This document shows positions 26,184 to 35,327 of a DNA stretch of 64,000 bases, in pieces. This DNA comes from Sphingobium sp. V4. Its GTDB lineage: Bacteria > Pseudomonadota > Alphaproteobacteria > Sphingomonadales > Sphingomonadaceae. The DNA is taken from NCBI RefSeq assembly GCF_029590555.1, contig NZ_CP081001.1:1240001-1304000 (forward strand), read 5' to 3'. How positions within the stretch are numbered: the stretch's first letter is position 1; each line of letters opens with the position of its first letter. Below the pieces are notes generated by a model. That model saw only the letters and a program-made list of their open reading frames with translations. It did no database searches and was not told the DNA's origin. A program made the position numbers and the translations under genes.

Positions 26184-26645
26184 ATGCCCACGACCCGCGA
26201 CCAGATGGTCGACTGGCTGGTCGACGACACGGCTGATACATGCAGCACCGATCCCGGATATCTCCGCTCCATTCTTCGCGAATATTGGAGCGCTATGAGC
26301 GACGAGGATCTTCGACGCTCCTACGATGAACTCTCCCCCGACGAAGCCGGCGCCGACTGTATAGACAGCGGCCCCACCGTCACGCTCCGGTTCAGGCCGC
26401 AGGCATGGATCCGTGACAACGCATTCGATGTCGATCCCGAACAGCCCGACACCTGGGATATCCCCGTCGCGATCCTGCTGAACCGGTTCCCAACCGAAGA
26501 CGACTGGCATGAGGATTATGGCGCCCGCGACGACATGCGGTTCGAGGGGCGGGCGCCGCGATGGATCCGCGAATGGTCCGGACCGTTCGAAGTGGAGCTG
26601 GCTCCCGACGCCGCCAGCCCGTGGGAACTTTCCGCGACCGGGTGA
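26184..26645 (+). CDS. Hypothetical protein
   Basis: 153 residues, acidic, Trp-rich (ILREYWSAMSDEDLRRSYDE, DTWDIPVAILLNRFPTEDDW, PRWIREWSGPFEVELAPD). The first 30 residues could form a DNA- or protein-mimicking acidic helix. ATG at 26184 follows AAAGGGA. Strongly acidic small proteins in such regions can be anti-restriction factors, but nothing specific supports that here. Confidence 0.5.
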   Translation: MPTTRDQMVDWLVDDTADTCSTDPGYLRSILREYWSAMSDEDLRRSYDELSPDEAGADCIDSGPTVTLRFRPQAWIRDNAFDVDPEQPDTWDIPVAILLNRFPTEDDWHEDYGARDDMRFEGRAPRWIREWSGPFEVELAPDAASPWELSATG

Positions 26646-26853
26646 TCGCGCGACGCAGCTGTTCCACGCCTGCCGCGGCCCGACAATCACAGATCCGACA
26701 TGACGTGGCCGATCGAGTCCGCATCGTTTTCGGAATCACCCGCGAGCCGCACCAAACGACGGGCCATCTGTCTAACCTCCAGCCCACGAGAGAGGGGGGC
26801 GTCTGTAGGCAGTTTCAGGCGATCGCCGCTCTGGCCACCGAGAGATTTCCCAT

Positions 26854-28092
26854 ATGACCGACGCTTTCGATCCCGCCGATGCGGGCTGCTGGATGGCGCA
26901 TGGCCGTCCAGCCCATCACGCCCAGGCGCTAGCCGAGGCCTGGCGCCGCTTCCCCGATCTACCCAACGGCGCCCCGCTGGACGCCCGCATGGCGCGAAGC
27001 CGAGAACGCATCCAGGTGCTTCGCCCGCTCAACGAGGCGATGCGCCTGGAAACCGAGCTGCAGCGCAGGGCCGCGAACTTCGCTTCGATTGAGCGCCAGA
27101 TCGCACAGGGCAGCACCGACAGCCGTCATGCCGCGATCCTGCGAGCCCGAGATGTCCACGGCTACGATTGGGATGCCGCCTTCTCCTATGCCGACGGGTT
27201 TTACGCCGCACGCGCCGGATGGGTAGCGCGCCCGCCATCATCGTCCCATCGCGATCAAGCTGATGAACGACGGCTTGGCTATGATCGGGGATTTCTCGAC
27301 GGCGGCGGCCAACCGGACGACATTTTCGATGTCGCTCGCCGGTCCTTCGCGGCTACCTCGCCGCAGCCCGCGGTTGACATGGCGCGGCCAGCCACGCGGC
27401 CCCGACCCAGCCAGTGGCCAAGCCCGACCGACGCGCCGGCGCCCGCATCATGGCATCGGCGGCTCCTCCTCTTCGGCTCCTCCGAATTTGCAACTGGCAC
27501 GATCGGCATTCTCGCGATGTTCGGCGAGCGACCCGGGCACGAAGCCGCCACGCTTCTTCTCATCGATGCGGAATCAGGCATTCGCGCGCTGTCGACCGGG
27601 GCGGGCTCGGCGCCCGCCGATGACGGCAACCTTCGCCATCTGCTGCATCAGCGCGATTATGCCGACATTCTGATCGTTGCCGACGACGCCGAACTGAGCC
27701 GGATCGATGCGGATGCGGATGTGCTGCCGCTTACCCGAACGATGGAGCGGACCCGCAATTCCGTGATCCAGCAACGAGCGCAATTCCGCCATTGGCTCGC
27801 ACGCGGCCGCGCGCCGGGCGTTCAATTCGCCGGAGGCCACATTCGCTGGAGCAAGATGGCAGCCGGGCTGTCGGGACGGCTCGGCGATTTCACCGCGCGC
27901 CATGCGGGGCGAGCGGAGCCACGCGGCCACCGCATCGTGGTTGAGGATGCAAGCGGCGATCTGGCACGGGGCTACCGCACCGCGCACGGACAGGAACTCC
28001 ATCCCGAGATAGTGATCGGGAACAAGAGCCATGCCCGAAGCACAATGGCCAGCCTGCTGCGCCAATATGCGGCCGCGCTCCGCTTCGAATGA
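26854..28092 (+). CDS. Hypothetical protein with a DUF2493/SLOG-like C-terminal half
   Basis: 412 residues. The N-terminal 130 form helices (RIQVLRPLNEAMRLETELQR, RDVHGYDWDAAFSYADGFYA). A Pro-rich linker (about residues 175-200) separates a C-terminal domain containing LLLFGSSEFATGTIGILAMF, ATLLLIDAESGIRALS and ADILIVADDAEL. This order (Gly-rich nucleotide-binding start, then a hydrophobic strand ending in Asp) resembles Rossmann-like SLOG-type proteins, a weak inference. It follows a G-tract copy by about 50 bases. No exact family recognised. Confidence 0.55.
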   Translation: MTDAFDPADAGCWMAHGRPAHHAQALAEAWRRFPDLPNGAPLDARMARSRERIQVLRPLNEAMRLETELQRRAANFASIERQIAQGSTDSRHAAILRARDVHGYDWDAAFSYADGFYAARAGWVARPPSSSHRDQADERRLGYDRGFLDGGGQPDDIFDVARRSFAATSPQPAVDMARPATRPRPSQWPSPTDAPAPASWHRRLLLFGSSEFATGTIGILAMFGERPGHEAATLLLIDAESGIRALSTGAGSAPADDGNLRHLLHQRDYADILIVADDAELSRIDADADVLPLTRTMERTRNSVIQQRAQFRHWLARGRAPGVQFAGGHIRWSKMAAGLSGRLGDFTARHAGRAEPRGHRIVVEDASGDLARGYRTAHGQELHPEIVIGNKSHARSTMASLLRQYAAALRFE

Positions 28093-28241
28093 CCCGATCA
28101 CATCAGGCATCCATCCGGTCCCTGACAATCAATCCCGCCTGTCCTCGCCGCGATTGGGCACTGCGCTCGAAATATCCCGATCCGCAGCTGCCCGATCCAT
28201 TCCTGTCCGAGGCGAGCGGACCTGCAATTACGGAGGTTTTC

Positions 28242-28724
28242 GTGGCTAATCGTGTCTCCGCGTCCATCCAGGTGGGTGGAACGCTCTCCGCTGTCGCCTA
28301 TGAGGAACTAGCGGATATTATTCTCGCCGAACGGCTGTCCATCGAGTGGGACGGCGAAGCCTTCGACCCTTCACATCGGCCGCTCGGCAAGCCGCTCGCG
28401 CTGTGTGCCCATGAGGTCGTGGGCGGGCAGTTCGATGAACTCGAAGAGCGGTGCGTTGCATTGAATCTGCCCTTCGTGCGCCTGTGCGATGGCTATCCCG
28501 GCGAGTGGAGCCCGGAACGCGTCGTCTTCACCGGCGAGGGCGAACCGACTTCTTATCCCGCTGACGAAGCTGGCTCCGTGGTCATCGGCCGGGAAGCCGC
28601 CGAGAAGCTCGGCTCCTTCGAAGCGATCATCGCCTGGTTCGATGCGGCGGATTTCCGCGTGCCGCCGCTGATCGTCGACGGTGACCCCGTCGACGCCTTA
28701 CCTTCGGGAGAGAAAACATCATGA
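28242..28724 (+). CDS. Hypothetical protein
   Basis: 160 residues from a GTG at 28242 placed five bases after CGGAGG, chosen over the longer frame start at 28089. Segments VSASIQVGGTLSAVAYEELA, LSIEWDGEAFDPSHRPLGKP and EAIIAWFDAADFRVPPLIVD. Overlaps the next gene by four bases (ATGA). No family recognised. Confidence 0.6.
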   Translation: MANRVSASIQVGGTLSAVAYEELADIILAERLSIEWDGEAFDPSHRPLGKPLALCAHEVVGGQFDELEERCVALNLPFVRLCDGYPGEWSPERVVFTGEGEPTSYPADEAGSVVIGREAAEKLGSFEAIIAWFDAADFRVPPLIVDGDPVDALPSGEKTS

Positions 28725-29074
28725 CAATCCAACGCAAGGTGCTGGTCGTGATGCGCTCGAGCCATCTCCACACCGAATTGGTCGAGGTCACTGCGACGGT
28801 GAACGTCATCGGCGATGCGATGAACCCCAGGGTCGAAGCCGACCTCGCCCAGATCGAAACCCAGGCGCGCGAGACGCTGCGACGCCAGCAGCCGCTACCC
28901 GGAGAGACCGAGCCCGGCTTCGGCCCCTGGCAAGATCGGGAGCCCGCCTTCGAGATCGATTTCGTGCTCTGTGCGCCCGTCGATGCCGCGATGAACCGCG
29001 GCCGGATCGTGCAGGTCGAACAGGTCGCGACCGTGGCAGTACAGCGCTGGGGCAAGGCGACAAGCAATGGCTAG
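28721..29074 (+). CDS. Hypothetical protein
   Basis: 117 residues; beta segments (VLVVMRSSHLHTELVEVTAT) then a helix (EADLAQIETQARETLRRQQ) and a second beta part ending VQVEQVATVAVQRWG. Coupled to the previous gene by ATGA. No family recognised. Confidence 0.6.
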   Translation: MTIQRKVLVVMRSSHLHTELVEVTATVNVIGDAMNPRVEADLAQIETQARETLRRQQPLPGETEPGFGPWQDREPAFEIDFVLCAPVDAAMNRGRIVQVEQVATVAVQRWGKATSNG

Positions 29075-29101
29075 ATATCAGGTCGATCCGGAGGCTCCGT
29101 C

Positions 29102-29302
29102 ATGATGACCCGCTGGCAGGAGGAGTGGCTCATCGCCCGCATCCGCGAGATCAGGGCAAGAACCGCCACCGAAGCGGCGAGCCAAGCCACCGTGCTCACA
29201 ACGGTCCGGCTGGAGGGAGAGAGGGAGGGGACAGGCGCTCCGCTTGCTGGAGCAGACAGGAGCGCTTGCCATGAAAATCGAACTACGCCGCATCTCCCAT
29301 AG
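29102..29302 (+). CDS. Possible small gene overlapping the next one
   Basis: 66 codons behind a good CGGAGG ribosome-binding sequence. The first 40 residues look protein-like (TRWQEEWLIARIREIRARTA) but the end runs across a G-tract and into the start of the following gene in another frame. Either a short gene or a truncated one. Confidence 0.3.
   Translation: MMTRWQEEWLIARIREIRARTATEAASQATVLTTVRLEGEREGTGAPLAGADRSACHENRTTPHLP
29235..29265 (+). promoter_or_regulatory. Hairpin that covers the ribosome-binding site of the next gene
   Basis: GCGCTCC (29235-29241) and GGAGCGC (29259-29265) pair perfectly around 17 bases. The second arm contains the GGAG ribosome-binding sequence of the gene starting at 29271. 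It would hide the site unless melted or bound. Confidence 0.4.
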
Positions 29303-29747
29303 TGCCGCGCTATCCCAGGAAACTGCCGCCTTCACGGCCGAAATCTGGATAAATGGCGAACTGGCCTTCCACGCACGCAACCAAGGAACGGGCGGGGCGG
29401 ACTTCTATCATCAGGTCGGACGATGGACCCAGCGGCAAGTCGACGCCTGGCTCAAGGCCAACCGGCCACCACGCTGCCTTGGCGACATCTCGTGCGATCA
29501 TGATCTCGAGATCGAGGTGAGCGATCTTCTCACGCGCGCTGTCGAAGGCCGTCGCCTGAGGCGCCTGCTGCGTACCAATCTGATCACGATCGAAAATGAT
29601 CAGATCCTGCAATATCCCCTGCGCAAGCGACCGCTCGCGATCGTCGCACGGGCCGTGCGCGCGACCAATCCATTGGCCGTAATTGTCAACGACGCTGGCG
29701 ACAAACTGTTCGTGCGCGCCCTCGATGTGCTTCTCGCCAGCCGCTGA
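29271..29747 (+). CDS. Hypothetical protein
   Basis: 158 residues. N-terminal beta sheet (ETAAFTAEIWINGELAFHAR), then RWTQRQVDAWLKANRPPRCL, and a C-terminal part rich in hydrophobics (RRLRRLLRTNLITIENDQIL, LAVIVNDAGDKLFVRALDVL). No family recognised. It directly precedes the methylase-helicase gene by 160 bp. Confidence 0.6.
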   Translation: MKIELRRISHSAALSQETAAFTAEIWINGELAFHARNQGTGGADFYHQVGRWTQRQVDAWLKANRPPRCLGDISCDHDLEIEVSDLLTRAVEGRRLRRLLRTNLITIENDQILQYPLRKRPLAIVARAVRATNPLAVIVNDAGDKLFVRALDVLLASR

Positions 29748-29907
29748 GCCGAGACGTCGGAGACGGCGACAATCGCCACGTTCGATCTCGCCAATGAGCG
29801 ACGCTGAATAGCGCGCGCCCACCATCGTCCGGCGCCTTGCCAACGCCCTGAACATCCAACCGGGTCGCCCTGCTGCGCCCTTGAGACCGCCCAAAAAGGA
29901 AGCCCTC

Positions 29908-32900
29908 ATGCGAAACAGTGCGTCCGCGCTGGCTCTCCAGCTGTGCCTCGACTTCCATCAGCCGCTCGCGCCCGTCGAAGTCCGTTCGTCTCCCGACACC
30001 CTGGAATTGCCGCTCCTCTCGCCACAGACGAGGGTCGTCGCTTCATCACCGCCCGTCGATCTCATTGATTTCTCCTTCGCCGCGGGGCGAAACCTCGGAC
30101 CTTCGTGGAGAAGCCGCGCCCATGACAATGTCGAAGCGATCAGGCTGCTGAACCTTCTCGATCGCGACGGGCGACCCGCCTCGCCGGCCGAACAGGAAGC
30201 CATCGCCAAATTCGTCGGCTTCGGCGCGTCGGAACTTGCCAACAACATCTTCGCCCGTCGCGAGCAACGGTTCCGCGACGGCTGGGAGGAGCTGGGCCAA
30301 GCCCTGGTGGCCGAGACGACCGATGTCGAACTCCAGTCGCTCAAGCGCGCGACGCAATATGCCCATTATACGCCCGAATACATCGTCCGCGCGATGTGGG
30401 ACGCCGCCCGGATCCTCGGCTTCGCCGGGGGGCAGATTCTCGAACCGGGCTGCGGTAGCGGCCTCTTCATCGGGCTCCGGCCGGATGGGCTATCCCAGGA
30501 CACGCTGTTCGTCGGCATCGAGAATGATCCCGTCACCGCGCGGGTCGCAACCGCGCTTTATCCCAATCAGGTCATCCGTTGCGTCGATTTCGACAAGGCG
30601 TCACTGCCCGGCGACTTCGATCTCGCGATCGGCAACCCGCCCTTCTCGAACCTCACCATCCAGAACAAGACCGAGATCGGCCGGCTCGGCCTGTCGCTGC
30701 ACGATTTCTTCATCGCCAAATCGATTGAGCACCTTCGCCCGGGCGGCATCGCCCTGTTCGTCACCTCTCGCTATTCGCTGGACAAGAGCGACCCCAGGGC
30801 CCGCCGCCATATCGACGGCATCGCCGATTTCCTCGGCGCGGTGCGCCTTCCGGGCAAGGCCATGCGGCAAGAGGCCGGCACCGATGTCGTCGTCGACATC
30901 CTGCTCTTCCAGAAGCACGCGGCCGAGACGCCCTATCGCCCGTCGAACTGGATCGACCTCGGCGAAGTTCCGGACAGCGACGAAGGTGACGGACCGCTCC
31001 GCATCAACCGCTATTTCCTCGACCATCCCGATCATGTGCTGGGGCGCCATGAATGGCGAAGTGGCCAGTTCGGCATGGACTATCATTGCTCGGCCGAGCC
31101 CGGCGTGGAGCTGCCGATCGCGCTTGCCGCCAAGCTGTCGGCAATCGCAACGGAGCACGCAAACGCCTACCGCGCCACCGAACGCACGGCATCTTTGCGC
31201 GACACGCTCACCGTCACTCTGGACGTCGAAACCGGCACAGCCGCCGACGAAGCCGAGTTCAAGGAAGGCAGCTATCTAGTCTCGGGCGGCGTCCTGCACC
31301 AGATCATCGATGGCATCCCGACCGTCGTTGGCGTGAAGTCCGGACGCGGCGGCAGCGGCCTGTTCCCCAAGCACGCCGCGATCATCAAGGCCCTCATCCC
31401 GATCCGCGACACGGTTCGCACGATCCTGCGCGCGCAGCTCAATGACCGGCCCTATGCCGACCTCCAGGACAGGCTGCTCGGCCACTACCGCCAGTTCACC
31501 AAGAAATATGGGCCGATCAACCACACGATCACCAGCATCCGCAGCGATCCGGATACCGGCGCCGAGAAGGAATATCAGCGGCGTCCCAATCTGCAGCCCT
31601 TCCTCGACGACCCAGACGTTTGGCTGGTCGCTTCGATCGAGGCCTATGCCGAAGCGAGCGACACCGGCACGCCTGGCCCCATCTTTACCGAGCGTGTCGT
31701 CAAGCCGCCGGTCACCCATGACATCCACTCGGCGCAGGACGCCCTGGCGGTGTCACTCCACGAGCGCGGTCGCGTCGACGTGTCCCTGATCGCCGGTCTG
31801 CTCGGCGTCGGCGAAGCCGAGGTTCTCGCCGATCTCGCCGGCGACATCTACCTCGATCCCCTCCGTACCACCGCTCATTTCGACCACTGGGTCACGGCCG
31901 ACGAAGCTCTCTCGGGGCCGGTCCGCACCAAGCTCGCCCTTGCGCGCGAGAAGGCGGATGCCGATCCACGCTTCCTTGCCGTTGTCACCGCGCTGGAAGC
32001 GGTCCAGCCGATCGATCTCAAGCCCAGTGAGATCACTGCGCGCCTCGGCGCACCGTGGATCCCGGTGGACGTCATCGAGGTGTTCGTCGCCGAGATCATG
32101 GAGGTCGAGACGCGGATCCATCATACCGTCGAACTTGCCAGCTGGACGATCGACAAGGCCCCGTTTCTTGGCCACGTCAGCTCGACCTCTACATGGGGAA
32201 CGGCACGCCGCGGTGCCGCCGACCTGCTCGAAGACGCGCTCAATTCCCATGTCCCCAAGATCTACGATACGTATCGGGACGAGAACGGCTCCGAGCGCCG
32301 CGAACTCAACGTCACCGACACCGAGGCCGCAAAAGAGAAGCTGGCGGCGATCAAGTCGACTTTCGAGACCTGGGTCTGGCAGGACAGCGAACGCGCCGAC
32401 CGGCTGGTCCGCATCTACAACGACGCCTATAACAACCTCGTCCCTCGGAGCTTCAATGGCCAGCATCTGAAGCTGCCGGGCGCATCGACCACGATCCGGA
32501 TGCGCGATCACCAGAAGCGCGTCGTCTGGCGGATCATCGCCTCCGGTTCGACTTACGTTGCCCATAGTGTCGGCGCGGGCAAAACATTCAGTCTGTGCGC
32601 TGCGGTGATGGAGCAGCGCCGCCTCGGCCTTGCCAACAAGCCGATGATCACGGTGCCCAACCACTGCCTGGCGCAGATCGCGCGTGAGTTCCTGATGCTC
32701 TATCCCACGGCGCAGATCCTTGTCGCTGACGATGCGAACTTCGTGAAGGAAAAGCGCCAGCGGTTCCTCGCACGCGCGACCACCGGCAACTGGGACGCGA
32801 TCATCATCACCCATGATGCCTTCAAGTTCATACCCACGCCGTCGGCGTTCGAGAAGCGTCTGATCGAAGATCAGCTCGACAGCTACGAAGTGCTGATCAC

Positions 32901-35055
32901 GGGCATCGACAGCGAAGACCGTGTCTCGCGCAAGCGGGTCGAACGCCTCAAGGAGGGGCTGAAACAAAGACTGGAGAATCTGCAGGCCCGCAAGGACGAC
33001 CTCGTCCATATCGGCGAGATCGGCATCGACCAGATCGTCGTCGACGAGGCCCAGCAGTTCCGTAAGCTCACCTTCGCTACCAATCTCGGCGACTTGAAGG
33101 GCGTCGACCCGGTCGGATCGCAGCGCGCCTGGGACCTCTTCGTGAAGGGCCGATACCTCGCCGGCACCAATCCTGGGCGCGAACTGATCCTGTCGTCGGG
33201 CACGCCGATCACCAACACGCTGGGCGAGATGTATACGCTGCAACGCTTCATGCAGCCCGACGAACTCCATGCCAAAGGCCTGCACGAGTTCGACGCCTGG
33301 GCAGCGAATTTCGGGGATACGCGCACCGAACTCGAGCTTCAGCCCAGCGGCAGCTACAAGCCCGTCACCCGCTTCTGCGAGTTCGTCAACGTCGCCGACC
33401 TGATGGCGATGTATCGAAGCGTCGCGGATGTCGTTCTGAAGGACGATCTGCGCCAATATGTCCAACTGCCCACCATCAGGGGCGGCAAGCGGCAGATCAT
33501 CGTCGCCAAGTCCGGCGCGCCCTTCAAAGCCTATCAGCGCGTGCTGGCCCAGCGCATCAAGGCGATCGAGAACCGCGGCGGGCGTCCCCAGAAGGGCGAC
33601 GACATCCTCCTGTCGGTCATCACAGACGGGCGCCATTCCGCGATCGACCTCCGTTTCGTCGATACCGGCGTCGGCAACGAGGAGGGCAACAAGCTCAATC
33701 TCCTTATCGAGAATGCCTTCCGTATCTGGCAGCAGACGGCCGAGCATTGCTATATCGATCCGGAGACCGGGAAGCCCTATCCGCTGCCGGGCGCGGTGCA
33801 GATGATCTTCTCCGATCTCGGCACTGAAGCCGCGCTGGAGACACGGGGCTTCTCCGCCTATGTCTGGATCCGCGACCGGCTTGTCGCGATGGGCGTACCG
33901 CCCGACCAGATCGCCTTCATGCAGCACTACAAGAAGAACAGCGCGAAGCAGCGGCTGTTCAACGATCTCAACCAGGGGCGCAAGCGATTCGTCCTCGGAT
34001 CGACGGCCACCATGGGCACCGGGGTCAACGCGCAGCAGCGCCTCAAAGCGCTCCATCATCTCGACGTTCCCTGGTTGCCGTCCGATATCGAACAGCGGGA
34101 AGGCCGGATCGAGCGGCAGGGCAACCAGAATGACGAGATCGAACTCTACGGCTACGCCACGAGCGGCTCGATGGACGCCACCAACTGGCAGATGCTTGAG
34201 CGCAAGGCTCGCTTCATCAACATGGCGATGTCGGGCGATCGTTCGATCCGCCGGATCGAGGATGTCGGGTCGAACGTCAACCAGTTCGCCCTCGCGAAGG
34301 CGCTCGCGTCCGGCGACGACCGCCTGATGAAGAAGGCAGGCCTCGACGCCGAGGTTGCACGGCTCCTGCGCCTGCGCGATGCCCATACCGACGACCAGTA
34401 TAACATCCGCAGGACGATCAGACGAACGACCGACAGCATCGAGGATTGTCGCAGGAAGATCGCCAGGCTGGAGGCCGACCTTGCCCGACGCATTTCGACC
34501 GACGGCGATGACATTCTCTTCGACTGCGACGGCACGCTGATCACCGATCGAAAGGCAGCTGGCGAACGGATCCTTGGCTACGCGCATCGGATGCGGGTGG
34601 ACGACACGGAGGCGCGCTGGATGCTGGGCGCCTTCAACGGCATCGATCTCGAAATCTCGAGTTATGAGGCCCTGAATACCGATGGGAGGCCCTATCTCTG
34701 CACCGTGATCGCGATGCAGCACCATGGCGAGAACCGCAGGTTCGAAATCTCGGAGAAGACGCGCCCGAGCACCGTGGTTGGCCGGATCGAGTCATCCATC
34801 CGCAATCTCGATACCGATCTCGCCGACGCCAGGGCCAGTCTCGAAGCCAATGAGCGGCGGCTGCCAGCCTTCGAGGCCCGCCTGGGCCAGGAATTCGCAG
34901 ACGCGGAAATTCTTGAGGACAAGCTGCGCGAACTCGCCGACCTCGAGGCTGAGTTGGCGAACACAAAAGGCGAATTCGAACCGGGTAATGAAAGCGAGCC
35001 GCCTTTGGACATGCCCGAAGACGTCGATGGCGACCCATTGTCGGAAGCTGCTTAA
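29908..35055 (+). CDS. Giant N6-adenine methylase / SNF2-type helicase fusion, DarB-like
   Basis: 1715 residues. N-terminal third: an N6-adenine DNA methylase with the SAM loop ILEPGCGSGLFIGL (about residues 176-189) and the catalytic NPPF (about 243-246, in LAIGNPPFSNLT). Centre to C-terminus: a superfamily 2 helicase with Walker A SVGAGKT (887-893), DEAQ (1046-1049) in IVVDEAQQFRKLTF, motif III LSSGTPITNTLGEMY, and motif VI DIEQREGRIERQGNQN (from about 1394). The C-terminal 250 residues form coiled coils. Similar methylase-helicase proteins occur on phages and conjugative elements; phage P1 DarB protects incoming DNA from type I restriction. A similar anti-restriction or DNA-modifying role is inferred. 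ATG at 29908 follows AAGGAAG; an upstream TTG at 29881 is less likely. Confidence 0.88.
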   Translation: MRNSASALALQLCLDFHQPLAPVEVRSSPDTLELPLLSPQTRVVASSPPVDLIDFSFAAGRNLGPSWRSRAHDNVEAIRLLNLLDRDGRPASPAEQEAIAKFVGFGASELANNIFARREQRFRDGWEELGQALVAETTDVELQSLKRATQYAHYTPEYIVRAMWDAARILGFAGGQILEPGCGSGLFIGLRPDGLSQDTLFVGIENDPVTARVATALYPNQVIRCVDFDKASLPGDFDLAIGNPPFSNLTIQNKTEIGRLGLSLHDFFIAKSIEHLRPGGIALFVTSRYSLDKSDPRARRHIDGIADFLGAVRLPGKAMRQEAGTDVVVDILLFQKHAAETPYRPSNWIDLGEVPDSDEGDGPLRINRYFLDHPDHVLGRHEWRSGQFGMDYHCSAEPGVELPIALAAKLSAIATEHANAYRATERTASLRDTLTVTLDVETGTAADEAEFKEGSYLVSGGVLHQIIDGIPTVVGVKSGRGGSGLFPKHAAIIKALIPIRDTVRTILRAQLNDRPYADLQDRLLGHYRQFTKKYGPINHTITSIRSDPDTGAEKEYQRRPNLQPFLDDPDVWLVASIEAYAEASDTGTPGPIFTERVVKPPVTHDIHSAQDALAVSLHERGRVDVSLIAGLLGVGEAEVLADLAGDIYLDPLRTTAHFDHWVTADEALSGPVRTKLALAREKADADPRFLAVVTALEAVQPIDLKPSEITARLGAPWIPVDVIEVFVAEIMEVETRIHHTVELASWTIDKAPFLGHVSSTSTWGTARRGAADLLEDALNSHVPKIYDTYRDENGSERRELNVTDTEAAKEKLAAIKSTFETWVWQDSERADRLVRIYNDAYNNLVPRSFNGQHLKLPGASTTIRMRDHQKRVVWRIIASGSTYVAHSVGAGKTFSLCAAVMEQRRLGLANKPMITVPNHCLAQIAREFLMLYPTAQILVADDANFVKEKRQRFLARATTGNWDAIIITHDAFKFIPTPSAFEKRLIEDQLDSYEVLITGIDSEDRVSRKRVERLKEGLKQRLENLQARKDDLVHIGEIGIDQIVVDEAQQFRKLTFATNLGDLKGVDPVGSQRAWDLFVKGRYLAGTNPGRELILSSGTPITNTLGEMYTLQRFMQPDELHAKGLHEFDAWAANFGDTRTELELQPSGSYKPVTRFCEFVNVADLMAMYRSVADVVLKDDLRQYVQLPTIRGGKRQIIVAKSGAPFKAYQRVLAQRIKAIENRGGRPQKGDDILLSVITDGRHSAIDLRFVDTGVGNEEGNKLNLLIENAFRIWQQTAEHCYIDPETGKPYPLPGAVQMIFSDLGTEAALETRGFSAYVWIRDRLVAMGVPPDQIAFMQHYKKNSAKQRLFNDLNQGRKRFVLGSTATMGTGVNAQQRLKALHHLDVPWLPSDIEQREGRIERQGNQNDEIELYGYATSGSMDATNWQMLERKARFINMAMSGDRSIRRIEDVGSNVNQFALAKALASGDDRLMKKAGLDAEVARLLRLRDAHTDDQYNIRRTIRRTTDSIEDCRRKIARLEADLARRISTDGDDILFDCDGTLITDRKAAGERILGYAHRMRVDDTEARWMLGAFNGIDLEISSYEALNTDGRPYLCTVIAMQHHGENRRFEISEKTRPSTVVGRIESSIRNLDTDLADARASLEANERRLPAFEARLGQEFADAEILEDKLRELADLEAELANTKGEFEPGNESEPPLDMPEDVDGDPLSEAA

Positions 35056-35327
35056 CGCATAGAGCTACGCTGCACTCGCCGGGCGCGCAGCGCACCTTCA
35101 TTCCTCACCCCGATCGAATGTCCGCTCGCGCGCCAAAGGAGGAAGCGCGATGCTCACCTTGTTGGCGAAGCCGATCTCGCGCGCCGATGGTCTCGATGCC
35201 GAGCCGCGCCAATGGCGCCCCCGGTTCCTCAGCGATTGGAGAAAAGGGGGAGGGAGGGGGACGGCTGGATGGTGCGGAAGGGCACGAACCGGCCAATCCT
35301 GTCATCCAACTATTGCGGAGAAATCCC

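Noticed and set aside
31753..34725. 990-codon open frame on the minus strand
   Set aside because: It is fully antisense to the methylase-helicase gene, whose motifs are unambiguous; long antisense frames are common in high-GC DNA with strong codon bias. No protein motif seen in it.
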